A DNA stretch of 28,420 bases from Priapulus caudatus (GCF_000485595.1 NW_014579441.1:2527-30946), one strand, 5' to 3'. Shown: positions 20,103 to 28,420, numbered from the stretch's first letter. Numbers and translations: made by a program. The notes: generated by a model not told the origin, from the letters alone.

Positions 20103-20711
20103 CAATGTACACGGCCTTTGTCATTTAGCTTCTGATGTATTCAGATTTGGCAATCTTGATTCCTTCTCAGCCATTTCTCTTTTGAAAATTTCTTAGGTAA
20201 ATTGAAGAAAATTGTGCGAAAGCCAAACCAGCCGTTGCCCCAGGTCATTCGTCGGTTGTCTGAGATGAAGTCAGTTGATCGTTCGAGAAGGCACAAGACA
20301 GAGAAGTCACATTGTATTCTCAAGAAGGAACACACACACGGTCCAATATTAGTGCAATACAGAGCATTTACTCAGTACGAGTCCATTCAGTTTGGAAATC
20401 TATTCTTCTCCACTAGTGATGCTGACAATTGCGTAAAGATTGGACGACATTATGGATTAATTAGGAACATTTGCAATGATCTAGGACAAGACGAAAGTTC
20501 AGAACCCGTCATACTTTTTGAGCCATTCTCTGTTGTTCGTGAGTTCTTTGAGTACCCTCTCAAGTCATCAGATCTTGGTATTGTAAAGGTCGGACTAATT
20601 GCATATAATGGGCTGAAAGCAGAGAGTGTGTCCAAAATTTCTTGCAAGTATGTGAGGTTACCGTATAAGACTTCATTTGTTCTTATCCCCCTTCTTCATC
20701 AGTTCCACTAG
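20103..20711 (+). pseudogene. transposase remnant, C-terminal part
   Basis: Right after the hAT-like element the frame reads VHGLCHLASDV and LDSFSAISLLK. After a break at about 20196 it reads KKIVRKPNQPLPQVIRRLSE and stays open for about 165 codons to the TAG at 20709-20711. This is the conserved C-terminal third of the family, and the best preserved part of this copy. The end (LPYKTSFVLIPLLH) looks like the natural C-terminus. Confidence 0.8.
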
Positions 20712-21415
20712 GCCTGGTTTCAGAAACAATTCAAACTTACCATTACATGTCCATGTACCTTAAACAGGACTCTACAATGCCACCGCAGGCTACTTTTCCT
20801 TGTGACGGCAAGATTTCAAAGTATTTGTAGTTTGTACTATTAAAATCAAGGGACCCAGGCCAATTCACTACAGCTCATGCAGCAGCATCCCCTCAATCTG
20901 CGTTTGGTTCAAATCTAGATTTAACTGTTCAAGTAATTTTTATGCAATGAAATTTCAGATGTTATGTTTGTGACAACTTTTGGTCTGAAATAGCGGCTAT
21001 CTCTGTCCTGTCTGTCTGCACACCCATTGATTTCTAAGACTAGACCTCCCTAAAATACATATAATCTGTTCCCGTAGTATATATACATGTACACTTTCGG
21101 CAATTGCTTCGGGTACGTCTAGGCCTAACACATTAAAGCTGCAGGCAACGCCCACCCAGGTGTAAAAGGAGTGGATATAATATTATTGTCGCCTATATTA
21201 GGGTCGTGGAATGAACAGCCCCCTTGGTCATTAGATCTATCGAACAGGCAGACTAACTTTTAGGTGTGGAGGAACTTGAAACACGGTATTTGGGTACAGC
21301 AGGAATATCTTATTCTTAAGAAATATAGAACTTGCTGCTAATTTTGCTGCTTTATATTGAATTGATCAATGATGCAATTTTTGTGTTGTGTATGTCTAGA
21401 ACTGAAGATCTGGTC
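20712..21415. other. intergenic stretch
   Basis: No supportable gene. It contains one TAGGCCTA at 21120-21127 and no recognisable transposon terminus that would close the transposase element. Confidence 0.4.
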
Positions 21416-21634
21416 ATGGGGATAATCGAGTATTTTGTAGTGGAATTTTCTAAATCAATTGATGGCAATGAAGTGGCAGTGGTCCCAGAAAACTGGTGGG
21501 ATATGGAGGGCAACCAGTGTGTTCTCTGGCCTGATAAAAAGTCTGCGATGTGGATTAACAAGGCAGCAAGGAATGGTGACTCCCCCACCACTGAGTGGAA
21601 GTCATCCGTTCGTGAAGACGTGCTCACGTACCAT
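21416..21634 (+). CDS. 'VVEF' small-domain protein, first coding exon
   Basis: 73 codons from an ATG at 21416 to a strong donor (CAT/GTAAGT, 21635). It begins MGIIEYFVVEFSK and contains VAVVPENWW, CVLWPDKK and SSVREDVLTY. I recognise this pattern (VVEF, V.P..W, C.WP, W....VR.L..TY) from an abundant family of uncharacterised invertebrate proteins, some of which carry DUF4806 at the C-terminus and some of which lie next to transposases. The function is unknown. The ATG chosen gives the usual short lead before VVEF; an upstream ATG at 21332 would add an unlikely hydrophobic lead. It follows the transposase by 0.7 kb in the same direction. Confidence 0.65.
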
Positions 21635-22175
21635 GTAAGTAGACCAGTTACAGTTTGATAGATCTACATATTATTATAATAATATTCAATCTGTGTCTGT
21701 TTGCTAAATCCATTCCTCGGGACCGCTCAACTTGAGATAGAGTCTATGTAATTTCCCTGAGGTGTACAGCTGTACAGTGCAAACTTGACATTTTCTGACC
21801 CTAGTACGTAGTATGACTAGTATATAGCCTATGTAGCATTGCAGCTAACACAGCTACTCTTTTTAGCTCATCTGACATAGTCAGATGCAGCTTTTAGAAT
21901 CACATGATCGTCCAGTACAGGCAATCATGAAAATAACTTTAGGGATGGGCAATGAAGTCTATAAAAATTATGAATGTGGAAAATCACTGGGATTGTTTCC
22001 TGCAGCTTAGTACCATTTGAATGCACCTACAATTTCACATCTCTGCCTAAGCCATTTATTGTGTCAAATTCTGCCTAGACTCTTGGAATCAATATAACAA
22101 CCAACATTTAGCATTTTTAATGTATGGCCCATAGGTGACAGCACAATTTTTTACATTTTAGCATCTTGGGAAGAG

Positions 22176-22252
22176 GCCAACACGAAGATGGAGAAGGTAT
22201 TGCTGACCTCCGACATGGAATCGCCTGCAGAAGTGGCTAAACGAAAAAGACG
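22176..22252 (+). CDS. 'VVEF' protein, probable second exon
   Basis: The frame reads ANTKMEKVLLTSDMESPA and ends in a basic stretch, KRKRR, before a donor (GACG/GTAACC at 22253). The peptide continues the TY...A...K...TSD pattern of the first exon. The acceptor is uncertain: AGAG/GCC at 22176 keeps the phase, while the stronger-looking TTTTAG at 22161 does not. If no splicing occurs, TAA follows immediately after KRKRR, so this could also be the end of the protein. Confidence 0.5.
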
Positions 22253-23404
22253 GTAACCTAGCTTAGTGGGTAGCATTGATTTTGCATCGGGGTAGCCTAA
22301 GTTGTGGCAGCGCATAAGTCACTATTTCATTATTTCTGCAACTCCTAATCGGGCTACAATAATTTTCAACTTCTGTCATTGCTACAATACAAACCAAACA
22401 AATTCATTTTACAAGCTGACTTTGTTGGACGGTACTTGCAGTCAATTTATTTCAACTAGGCCTAATTGTTACAACTCTTTCATAATGAAGGAGTTGTAAC
22501 AATTAGGCTTATTTTAAATAAAATGAAATCAAATTGGCTGCAAGGACCTGTCACCCATACATGCGCTATATTAACATCCAGTGCTGTCAGACTGCTCTGC
22601 GCTTGCCCCCTTGCAAAACTACTTAGTAAAACCCAGGTGTAAAGCAAGACCTTGAAGTCTACCTCCAACTGCAGAGACAAAAATAATAGTGCAATGGTTA
22701 GGTGCTACAGCAAACATGAACTGAAGTGGTATAAATTCTTTGAAAAGTGAATACCAGGGTTTAGTATCATTACCCAAGTGATTATAGGAAATCCCGCGCG
22801 CTGATTGGTCGAGACTTAGGTGATTATTTTTAGCTCAGCTAACGAATCAATCATTAGCATGATTCAGTAGTTCAAGCAATAAAGGTTAAAGTGGACACAA
22901 TATTAACGTTTTGAACCTGAATTACCCACGTGAAGAAACAGATTGAGCTTTTTTACGGCAATTTTGTTTGGCTCTCTCAGAACTGACTTGACATTAATTC
23001 CCTATGTGAATTCACAACTCACCTGCTTTGCTTTGCTTTGCTTTTATCATGTCTTCTGGTAAGTTGCAGTGATAGTAGAAAATTGAATTATATCAAACTG
23101 GAAAAGGTTGAGCACAAAATGATCACTAAACGCTATTTGCAAATGAGGAACTGGCGTAAAAACTAAAGCAAACGAGGGCGCTGTTGTCGATTAGACCTAC
23201 AATGCGGTGAAAACAATAAATGTCACTACGTCGTGCTGAAGTTGTGCGGCATCATGACTTATTTTTATTATGATGTTCAGAAATCCCGTCTGACATCAAT
23301 CGTAGATGAAGCTGAGGCATAAAATAATAGGAGTGTATCACTGCGTGTGTGATGACCAAATGCTGGAAAAGGATATAATCTATTTTTTGCATTACTATTT
23401 TCAG
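22253..23404. other. intron or intergenic sequence with palindrome
   Basis: No coding feature. It includes the hairpin at 22434-22545, a GCGCGCTGATTGGTCGAGAC motif near 22797, and a (CTTTG)n patch near 23025-23044. Confidence 0.4.
22434..22545. repeat. palindrome with 18 bp perfect core stem
   Basis: GCCTAATTGTTACAACTC (22460-22477) is perfectly complementary to 22491-22508 across a 13-base loop. Outer parts CTTGCAGTCAATTTATTTC and GAAATCAAATTGGCTGCAAG also pair, with an unpaired ATTTTAAATAAAAT insert in the right arm. It is a small foldback element or a structured RNA candidate. Confidence 0.8.
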
Positions 23405-23575
23405 CATCACAAACCCATTCCACAGACCGTGTCCGCAAAACAACAGAATCCTTTCGGAGCCGTTCGCCTATTTTCGAACCCTCGTCAGTTGCCACTCCTT
23501 GTAGCAGTAGGGTCAATACTCCGGACATACCTGACACTGTAAATAGGAGTCATGCCTCTAATGCAATTGTTTTGG
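23405..23575 (+). CDS. spliced exon encoding a Ser/Thr/Arg-rich linker
   Basis: Acceptor TTTTCAG (ends 23404) and donor TTGG/GTGAGT (23576) enclose an open frame with SQTHSTDRVRKTTESF and DIPDTVNRSHASNAIVL. It leaves one base that joins in phase with the exon at 25069. No domain is recognised; the composition suggests a disordered linker. It does not fit the phase of the exon ending at 22252, so an exon may be missing between them, or the two belong to different genes. Confidence 0.55.
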
Positions 23576-23650
23576 GTGAGTATTTTAAACCAAACCTACC
23601 ATGCGTGTGGGTTTTTATCAAAAAGACTAGGTTTTTATCAACTATAAATT

Positions 23651-23724
23651 ATAAAAACAGATAGTCTATTCTATATCACTCAGCGAGATAAAAACAGATA
23701 GTCTATTCTATATCACTCAGCGAG
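23651..23724. repeat. 2 x 37 bp tandem repeat
   Basis: Copies at 23651-23687 and 23688-23724 appear identical, in intronic sequence just downstream of the exon ending at 23575. Confidence 0.9.
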
Positions 23725-25068
23725 AGAGATTAAAAAATTCGAACTTATGCTTTTTAGGTCTATAATTATAGGAACCTCAAAATGTAGGTAACAAAATGCA
23801 AACCTATATTTTGTGCAGTAAGTTAGTAAGCTATCCCAGAATACAGTGCACAACAATAAAATTTGTGCTACAAGCCAATAAGAGCACACAATTGTCGATT
23901 GAAGGCCATATATATATCTCTGTCTAGATTTGTCGGGCAAAATCAAAACCGCTAATCTGCAGACAATAAAATGGTTCCAACCATATGCTGATTTACTCAG
24001 CTCATGCCAATCTGCTCACAGTGTATACGCAATACGTTTATGTTCTACTTTCTGTTTGTTCGTGGACCGCAGTTAGTTTTACGTTACAGCTGACCTCAGG
24101 GTTAAACACTACATGCATATATTGATTATTATACTCGTACTGTACGTATACACTGAGTTTCTTACGATACAAGTACTAAATGCACATTACACGTGAAATA
24201 ACATTGTTACTATTATCAAGTGCATAAATTCTATGTCCTGTCATAATTTCCACTACGCTAAAACATTTACTATTGACTATTGTCAGCTTTGCTTTTCTTT
24301 AGTCAGGCCTACTGTACTCTGTAGTACTGAGGCTACTCTCTTTAGAAAATTAGTCAGTACTGTAGAATGGGAAATCTGACAGTTGCATAATCTGTTGGAA
24401 AAAACTTGGCTAGGCCTATTTAGCTTGTACCGAAAGCAAAAACATTTCATTATGTACACCTAGTACCTACAATGAAATACTGAGCTAAACTCACCATTCA
24501 GCGACACTTCCATTAAGCAGTCTTCCTTCTGCTGGTTCGACGTTGCCTTGAACATTGGCAACGAACTTGAACAAGGCATCGCACGTTGCCTTGACACGGT
24601 TGCCTTGAACGATGCCCTGGTAATCGTTGGCCAACGGTTCAAACATGTACGCGGCTGAATACAACTATCTTCAACACGTTCAACTTCATTGTCTATGTCT
24701 ACTTCATTTTCATCTTTATCAATGCTGATTGACTGCTCATCCGTATCGTACGAAACTGATATTAGTCTTGAGACGACTCTGAATCGGTGTTCACATTGTA
24801 CATTGTACAGGCTCCATTTTACACGCTTGGCAACAGGTAAACAAGCGCGAGTGCCTGGTCTGACGTCACACTACGTCACGCGCCAAAGTAGGTGGCGCTT
24901 TTGCGTTCCTGCAAATTCTTACCATTGTGTTCATCAAAAAATGCGTTTTTCTCATACACCCGAAAACCATTCAACCTGTGAATTTCTTAGTAGTTGTACA
25001 AAACATAGTTAATTTGATATATGTAACTATTTTTCATCACTAAAGGAGGCCTTTAATATTATTTTCAG
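23725..25068. other. presumed intron with possible antisense exon
   Basis: On the plus strand this has no convincing exon. TAGGCCTA is at 24411-24418 and a consensus CRE TGACGTCA at 24861-24868. The 24520-24610 part has recurring GTTGCCTTGA/CAAGGCA words in both orientations. A weak minus-strand exon candidate is listed separately. Confidence 0.35.
24497..24646 (-). CDS. possible first exon of an antisense gene
   Basis: On the minus strand an ATG at 24646 opens about 50 codons (MFEPLANDYQGIV..., ending in NGSVAE) up to a consensus donor TG/GTGAGT. Upstream on that strand lies a CRE (24861-24868), consistent with a promoter. Against it, several short upstream ATGs precede this one, another minus-strand frame is open over the same bases, and no family is recognised. 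Low confidence. Confidence 0.22.
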
Positions 25069-25143
25069 TTTTTACTGACTCTGTCCCAAGTGCCTGTGAT
25101 GACGGCAGTCTAGAAGAGCTACTTGAGCAACCTGCTTAAAAAA
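25069..25143 (+). CDS. spliced exon with in-frame stop (HECT-type gene)
   Basis: After acceptor TTTTCAG the frame reads FTDSVPSACDDGSLEELLEQ, in phase with the exon ending at 23575. A TAA at 25137-25139 stops it. If read through, the exon would end at a donor-like GTAAAA (25144), and its leftover base joins in phase with the exon at 25298. The coincidence of phases on both sides makes a nonsense mutation, or a population or sequencing variant, a real possibility. A true C-terminus is the alternative. Confidence 0.5.
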
Positions 25144-25297
25144 GTAAAACATTGATACTTTTACTGGGTAGATGTTTTATCAACCAAAAAGTACGTTTTC
25201 GAAATCGTCATTGTTTAGTTATTATTTAGAGTTTATCTCACCTCCGTTTATAATAATAAAAACTTCTGTCATCATAATTTTGTTTATGCACTTAAAG

Positions 25298-25468
25298 GTC
25301 GCACACATGAACTACGTCAGGCCACACCAAGCGAACAGCAGCAGGTTGCTCCGACCACTCCAAGTGGACCGCAGCAGACCGCTCCGGCCACTCCAAGTGA
25401 ACTGCATGCAGCAGGCTCTCCAGCTGCACAGGTGCTGCAGACACCTACAGAGATTCGTCGTCAGCGAG
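25298..25468 (+). CDS. spliced exon encoding Pro/Gln-rich repeats (HECT-type gene)
   Basis: Acceptor TTAAAG and donor CGAG/GTATGA enclose a fully open 171 bp frame. Three imperfect 11-residue repeats are visible: ATPSEQQQVAP, TTPSGPQQTAP and ATPSELHAAGS. The low-complexity linker composition fits the region upstream of the HECT domain in invertebrate E3 ligases. Phase is compatible with the preceding exon (after read-through of its stop) but not with the HECT frame of the next exon. Confidence 0.6.
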
Positions 25469-25758
25469 GTATGACATTTATTTCTCTTCAATTCCAATTT
25501 GTATCATTTTTCAATAACATTAAATGTAATTTACAATTCACTAACAGAAATGACTGTGTAGTCACCATTCAACAACCCATTAATGTGAAACTCAATTGAG
25601 CACTAGTACAGCAGAAATCACTTAGTTTTATGTACATCTGTTTCGCATAAATATGTTGTAATGATGCTGCTCTGCAGTTTGCTTTATCATTACTTTGACA
25701 TGATATGTTTTAAATGCTAAGATGTAATATTAAAATGCAATTTCCAACTTTTTTTTAG

Positions 25759-25941
25759 AAATCCCTTGTGTCAAGCTGCGGTAGCACAAAGTTCATGTCA
25801 CTTGTACATCACATTCAAAAGTAGTCATGCACTCACTGACGAAGATGCGTGGGAAGACAGCGACTGCGCCAACACCATCTTTGTGTCTCGGCTTACAGTA
25901 GTTGAAGATGCATTTCGCTCTGGAGCAACTCTTTCTTTTTG
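25759..25941 (+). CDS. HECT-type E3 ligase-like, exon entering the HECT domain
   Basis: After a polypyrimidine-AG acceptor (25758) the frame that is open to the end reads ALTDEDAWEDS and NTIFVSRLTVVEDAFRSG. This corresponds to the start of the HECT N-lobe in invertebrate G2E3-like ligases (an acidic D/E patch, then I.V.R..V..DA.R). A donor G/GTTTGT at 25942 leaves two bases that pair in phase with the next exon. The exon does not continue the frame of the 25298-25468 exon: that phase gives EIPCVKLR and then a TAG. Either a frameshift or a missed splice site separates them. Confidence 0.6.
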
Positions 25942-26215
25942 GTTTGTTTCCCAATGGTTCTTTAGCAACACGTGTGACAGCTCTTCAGCAATCTTTAATA
26001 ACCACAGCTTCGTCCAGTTTGTTGGTTGCACTGCACTCAGTGGATAGCACTTGGAAAGGATGTGGATGCGGACAACGATGGCACCACCATTATTCCATAT
26101 GTTCTCATTCCATTTAGGAAGTAAAGACCAAAAATAGGCTGAATTTAATTTAGGAATTATGTCATTTTCTTTTTTAATATTTACACTGTATTATGATAAT
26201 ATTTTGTAATTACAG

Positions 26216-26388
26216 TGAGAAAATTGCATCGCCACTTGTTGTCTGCTTCAACGGGGAGGTTAGGGTGGACCAGGGAGGCCCTCAGCGAGAATTCCTCTGT
26301 CTCGTGCTGAAGACGATTGAGTCGATAGTGATGTCGCAGGTTGCGCAGGTTGACGTGGAGAAAATTTTTGTTGCCGGAATGTATTGTG
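26216..26388 (+). CDS. HECT-type E3 ligase-like, N-lobe core exon
   Basis: Acceptor TTACAG and donor TGTG/GTAAGC bound a 173 bp open frame with VVCFNGEVRVDQGGPQREF. This is the diagnostic F-x-GE-x-x-VD-x-GGP-x-REF motif of HECT-domain ubiquitin ligases of the G2E3-like invertebrate group. The frame ends in VEKIFVAGMYC, which fits the helix leading to 'G...A..I..G'. HECT enzymes take ubiquitin from an E2 on a C-lobe cysteine and pass it to substrate; that cysteine is not in this exon. Phases agree with exons on both sides. Confidence 0.8.
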
Positions 26389-26924
26389 GTAAGCAGCTAT
26401 AGGCAATTTGTGAGCACCTTTTCAACAAGTTGTATTCCCCATCATAGACGCGCGCGCGTATATTATGCAAAGATGTGGTTTTGACCTATTCATTCTTTAC
26501 ACACAGTATGATCCGTAGTAACCACTTGTTTGACCATACTCAATGTGTTTTTAGCGTAACACATTGAGTATGGTCAAACAAGTGGTTTTTCTAAAAACAC
26601 ATTGATGTATTTTGAAACTCAACTTTCTAAAAGTTGGTAGCCTTTCTGACAGTTTCTGTGCATGTCATCCTTTACAAGTAGATACATGGAGTTGCATTTA
26701 GAAGCAATAACAACAATCTGCTATTTATTTCCTGGGTTACGAGTTGTTCAGATAGCATGCAGATTACGCATGTACACGTAGTATGGTTACAGGTTAAAGG
26801 TCTATAAAAATGATATATAGTATGTATGATTGGATATAATGTGTTTACTAGCTTTAGAGTTACATTGAGGAGGCAAATTAAATTGTCGTTTTTGTCTGAC
26901 CAAGAATTCTTTGGATGTTTCTAG
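26389..26924 (+). other. intron of the HECT-type gene, with perfect hairpin
   Basis: GTAAGC..CTAG boundaries, 536 bp. It contains the 30 bp perfect hairpin at 26520-26587 and a (CG)n run near 26449-26456, and has no coding potential. Confidence 0.65.
26520..26587. repeat. perfect 30 bp stem, 8-base loop hairpin
   Basis: Bases 26520-26549 are exactly complementary to 26558-26587, with loop TTTAGCGT. The stem includes ACCATACTCAATGTG. A second short pairing, TGTTTTTAG with CTAAAAACA, lies at the loop and just downstream (26591-26599). A transcribed intron carrying this would form a long perfect duplex. Confidence 0.9.
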
Positions 26925-27034
26925 CTATAACAATAGTGCAAGCCGAAATCTGTCCACCGTTCGTGTTGACAGTTCAGCAAGCAGCATCACACCAGTGGGC
27001 CAGGGAATTTTTGGACGGCTTTGAAGCCTTGAAA
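26925..27034 (+). CDS. HECT-type E3 ligase-like, N-lobe exon
   Basis: After acceptor TTTCTAG, CT joins the leftover G of the previous exon to give GMYC-A-ITIVQAEICPPFV, matching the 'a.sl.qggp.p.f' helix of this HECT subgroup. The frame continues QWAREFLDGFEALK. The donor GAAA/GTTAAC at 27035 is non-consensus but gives phase 0 for the exon at 27234. Without it the frame stops at a TGA at 27062-27064. Confidence 0.65.
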
Positions 27035-27233
27035 GTTAACACAGGAAGCCATACAATGAAGTGATACACTTGTAACTGCATTGCCTGCCACGCTGTAAGC
27101 ATGTCAGAAAGCTACTGTTGTATAACAAACAGCATCACAGAAATCTTTGGTGGTGATGTCTATAACACACAGCAATGCATGTGCCTACACGTAAGCTTTT
27201 TTTTTCATTTATACACTTCATATATTTTTTCAG

Positions 27234-27428
27234 CTTCTTGCTGATAACGATATCGCGAGGCTCTTCACCCATGCACCTCTGAGCGCTGCCAGAGTGATTA
27301 CACTGTTCCAGTGGGACTTCAGCCCCATCTGGCGGCAACGAACCCGGCGGTATCAGGGAGCGCGGACGATTGGGGGCTTGGAGTGCAGAACTTCACAAGC
27401 ATTCTGGTTACGAGCTCGTCGGACGTAA
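27234..27428 (+). CDS. HECT-type E3 ligase-like, further exon, frame lost inside
   Basis: After TTTTTTCAG the phase-0 frame reads LLADNDIARLFTHAPLSAAR and VITLFQWDFSP, which fits the 'lf...lfs..GSNrr' stretch of the same HECT group. From about 27327 the expected family pattern moves to the next frame (SGGNEPGGIRERG), which stays open to about 27524. The phase-0 frame stops at 27426. This suggests a one-base indel. The catalytic C-lobe cysteine was not found in the window, so the domain is incomplete here. Confidence 0.5.
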   Translation, partial: LLADNDIARLFTHAPLSAARVITLFQWDFSPIWRQRTRRYQGARTIGGLECRTSQAFWLRARRT

Positions 27429-27727
27429 AGTCAGAAGTACACAAAAACCGGTTAGCCCGTCTTTACTCTACAAGAGCCAAAATCTGTATACGACTAATGG
27501 TCTAGTTCGCGGAGATCAGAATGGTTGAGCTAGATGCATTGTAGGTACGACTATAATTTTATCAGCTTTTATATATATGATCATAATGAATGATCACTGC
27601 GTTAACGTTTCTTCCACGATTAGAGTATTTGTTGTTCACACAGGCGGCATGTAGATTACAGCAAGATGTTAAGTGACATTTTTTTCAAGTAGTCGAAGCA
27701 ATTACAGCCAATATTGATTTTTTGCAG

Positions 27728-28016
27728 AAGAAATGAGGAGGTATCACCTGTACTAGACACGGCTGAAATTACGTGGTATCAGGGGGAGCAGGGTGTGTAT
27801 TGCGCTGGTTCGGTGGCGTTTTCGGTGGGTGGCACAATAGCCTGTCAATTTTCAATCGATGGCCAACAATGCTGCGATGGCTTTGGAACTACTGCGACAC
27901 ACTGGATCGGAACTGGAAGCTTCCAATGGCCAGCGGAAATACAGTTCGTCAGAAACATTAAGTGGGTTGTGGCGTCCCCCCTCGTCATCCTTATACAGAT
28001 GGTTTCTGGCGTGGTT
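27728..28016 (+). CDS. well-bounded 96-codon exon of unknown family
   Basis: The acceptor TTTTTTGCAG (ends 27727) and consensus donor GTT/GTAAGT (28017) enclose one fully open frame of 96 codons. It has WYQGEQGVYCAGSVAFSVGG, CQFSIDGQQCCDG and THWIGTGSFQWP, a composition rich in Gly, Cys, Trp and beta-prone residues. I recognise no family. The phase (one base carried from the left, none at the right) does not clearly match the preceding HECT exons, so it may belong to the same gene after missing exons or to a different gene. Minus-strand open frames over the same bases have no splice support. Confidence 0.55.
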
Positions 28017-28074
28017 GTAAGTGAAGTGTGCAAGCTTAGCAATGCCACGAGTTTTCTGTACAACTGTAAACAAC

Positions 28075-28420
28075 GTGTTGTGTTTCTGTGTGATGTGTGT
28101 GTGTGTGTGGTGTGTGCCGGCTGGGCAGTGGTGTGCTGGTGGCCTGTGGTGTGGTGTGTGGGGGGGGGGGGGGGGGAGGGGCGGGGCCGCGCGGGCCAGT
28201 GGGCCGGCGGGCGGGGTCTGTCTGTTCCTGTGAGCCGGGATTGCGGTGGGTGGTGTGGTGGTGGTTGTGTCGCTGTGTGCGGTGGATGTCGGGTGTGCTT
28301 TGGTGTGGGTGTGGTGCGTGTGGTGTGTGGTGGTGTGGTGCTGGGGTTGTCGGTGGTGTGTCGTGTGGTGTCTTTGTGCGTGTGTGTTTGTGTTTTGTTG
28401 TTGTTTGTTTGTTTGGGCGG
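28075..28420. repeat. G/T-rich low-complexity end of the window
   Basis: From about 28075 the plus strand becomes almost C/A-free, with (TGTG)n, a run of 17 G at 28160-28176, and (GTTT)n at the very end. Runs of G make quadruplexes possible. The abruptness at the edge also fits a low-quality contig end. Confidence 0.85.

Noticed and set aside
27845-28073. Minus-strand open frames over the orphan exon
   Set aside because: They lack splice support, whereas the plus-strand frame fits exactly between strong splice sites.

Overview
The window is animal nuclear DNA and most of it is built from mobile-element sequence. Spliceosomal exons with GT..AG borders and matching phases, a C2H2 zinc-finger array, a tRNA-derived SINE, several DNA transposons with inverted termini, and an interstitial block of the (TTAGGG)n telomere repeat point to an invertebrate animal. 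A marine deuterostome or lophotrochozoan fits best, but the species cannot be fixed from sequence alone. There is no bacterial-type gene or operon.

Layout. 1-2770: gene-free, with an AGCTCA-headed dispersed repeat and a perfect 2 x 69 bp tandem repeat. 2772-3278: a TIR element with an alternating purine/pyrimidine (Z-DNA prone) core. 3870-8706: a giant inverted repeat with arms of about 1.2 kb. It holds a 544 bp SINE in its spacer and a 720 bp TTAA-flanked element in its right arm. 8766-9549: nine nearly identical C2H2 fingers, starting at an unresolved base (N). 9730-13262: a tangle of direct and inverted duplications, including two copies of a C-terminal-type exon and a four-copy 71-74 bp tandem repeat. 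13263-13846 (minus strand): a second, broken zinc-finger array, cut off by a 221 bp dispersed repeat. 14524-15297: a palindromic foldback element. 15475-15541: interstitial telomeric repeats.

16107-20711: a decayed transposase gene, probably CACTA/EnSpm-related. It is split by two younger insertions, a 2288 bp element (16282-18569) and a 479 bp hAT-like element (19624-20102). Removing either one, together with one copy of its target-site duplication, restores the transposase reading frame across the junction.

21416-28016: the clearest spliced-gene territory, on the plus strand. It begins with an exon of a small 'VVEF' domain protein. A chain of phase-compatible exons follows, of which 25759-27428 encode a HECT-type E3 ubiquitin ligase-like N-lobe. 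The chain has one in-frame stop (25137) and one frame break (exon at 25759), so the gene is either broken or partly mis-modelled. A 96-codon exon at 27728-28016 has good splice sites and no recognised family. The last 350 bases turn abruptly into G/T-rich low-complexity sequence and may be a contig-end artefact. I found no convincing new multi-gene system. What is interesting is the nested transposon stratigraphy, the inverted zinc-finger duplication, the intronic perfect hairpin and the unclassified 2.3 kb element.
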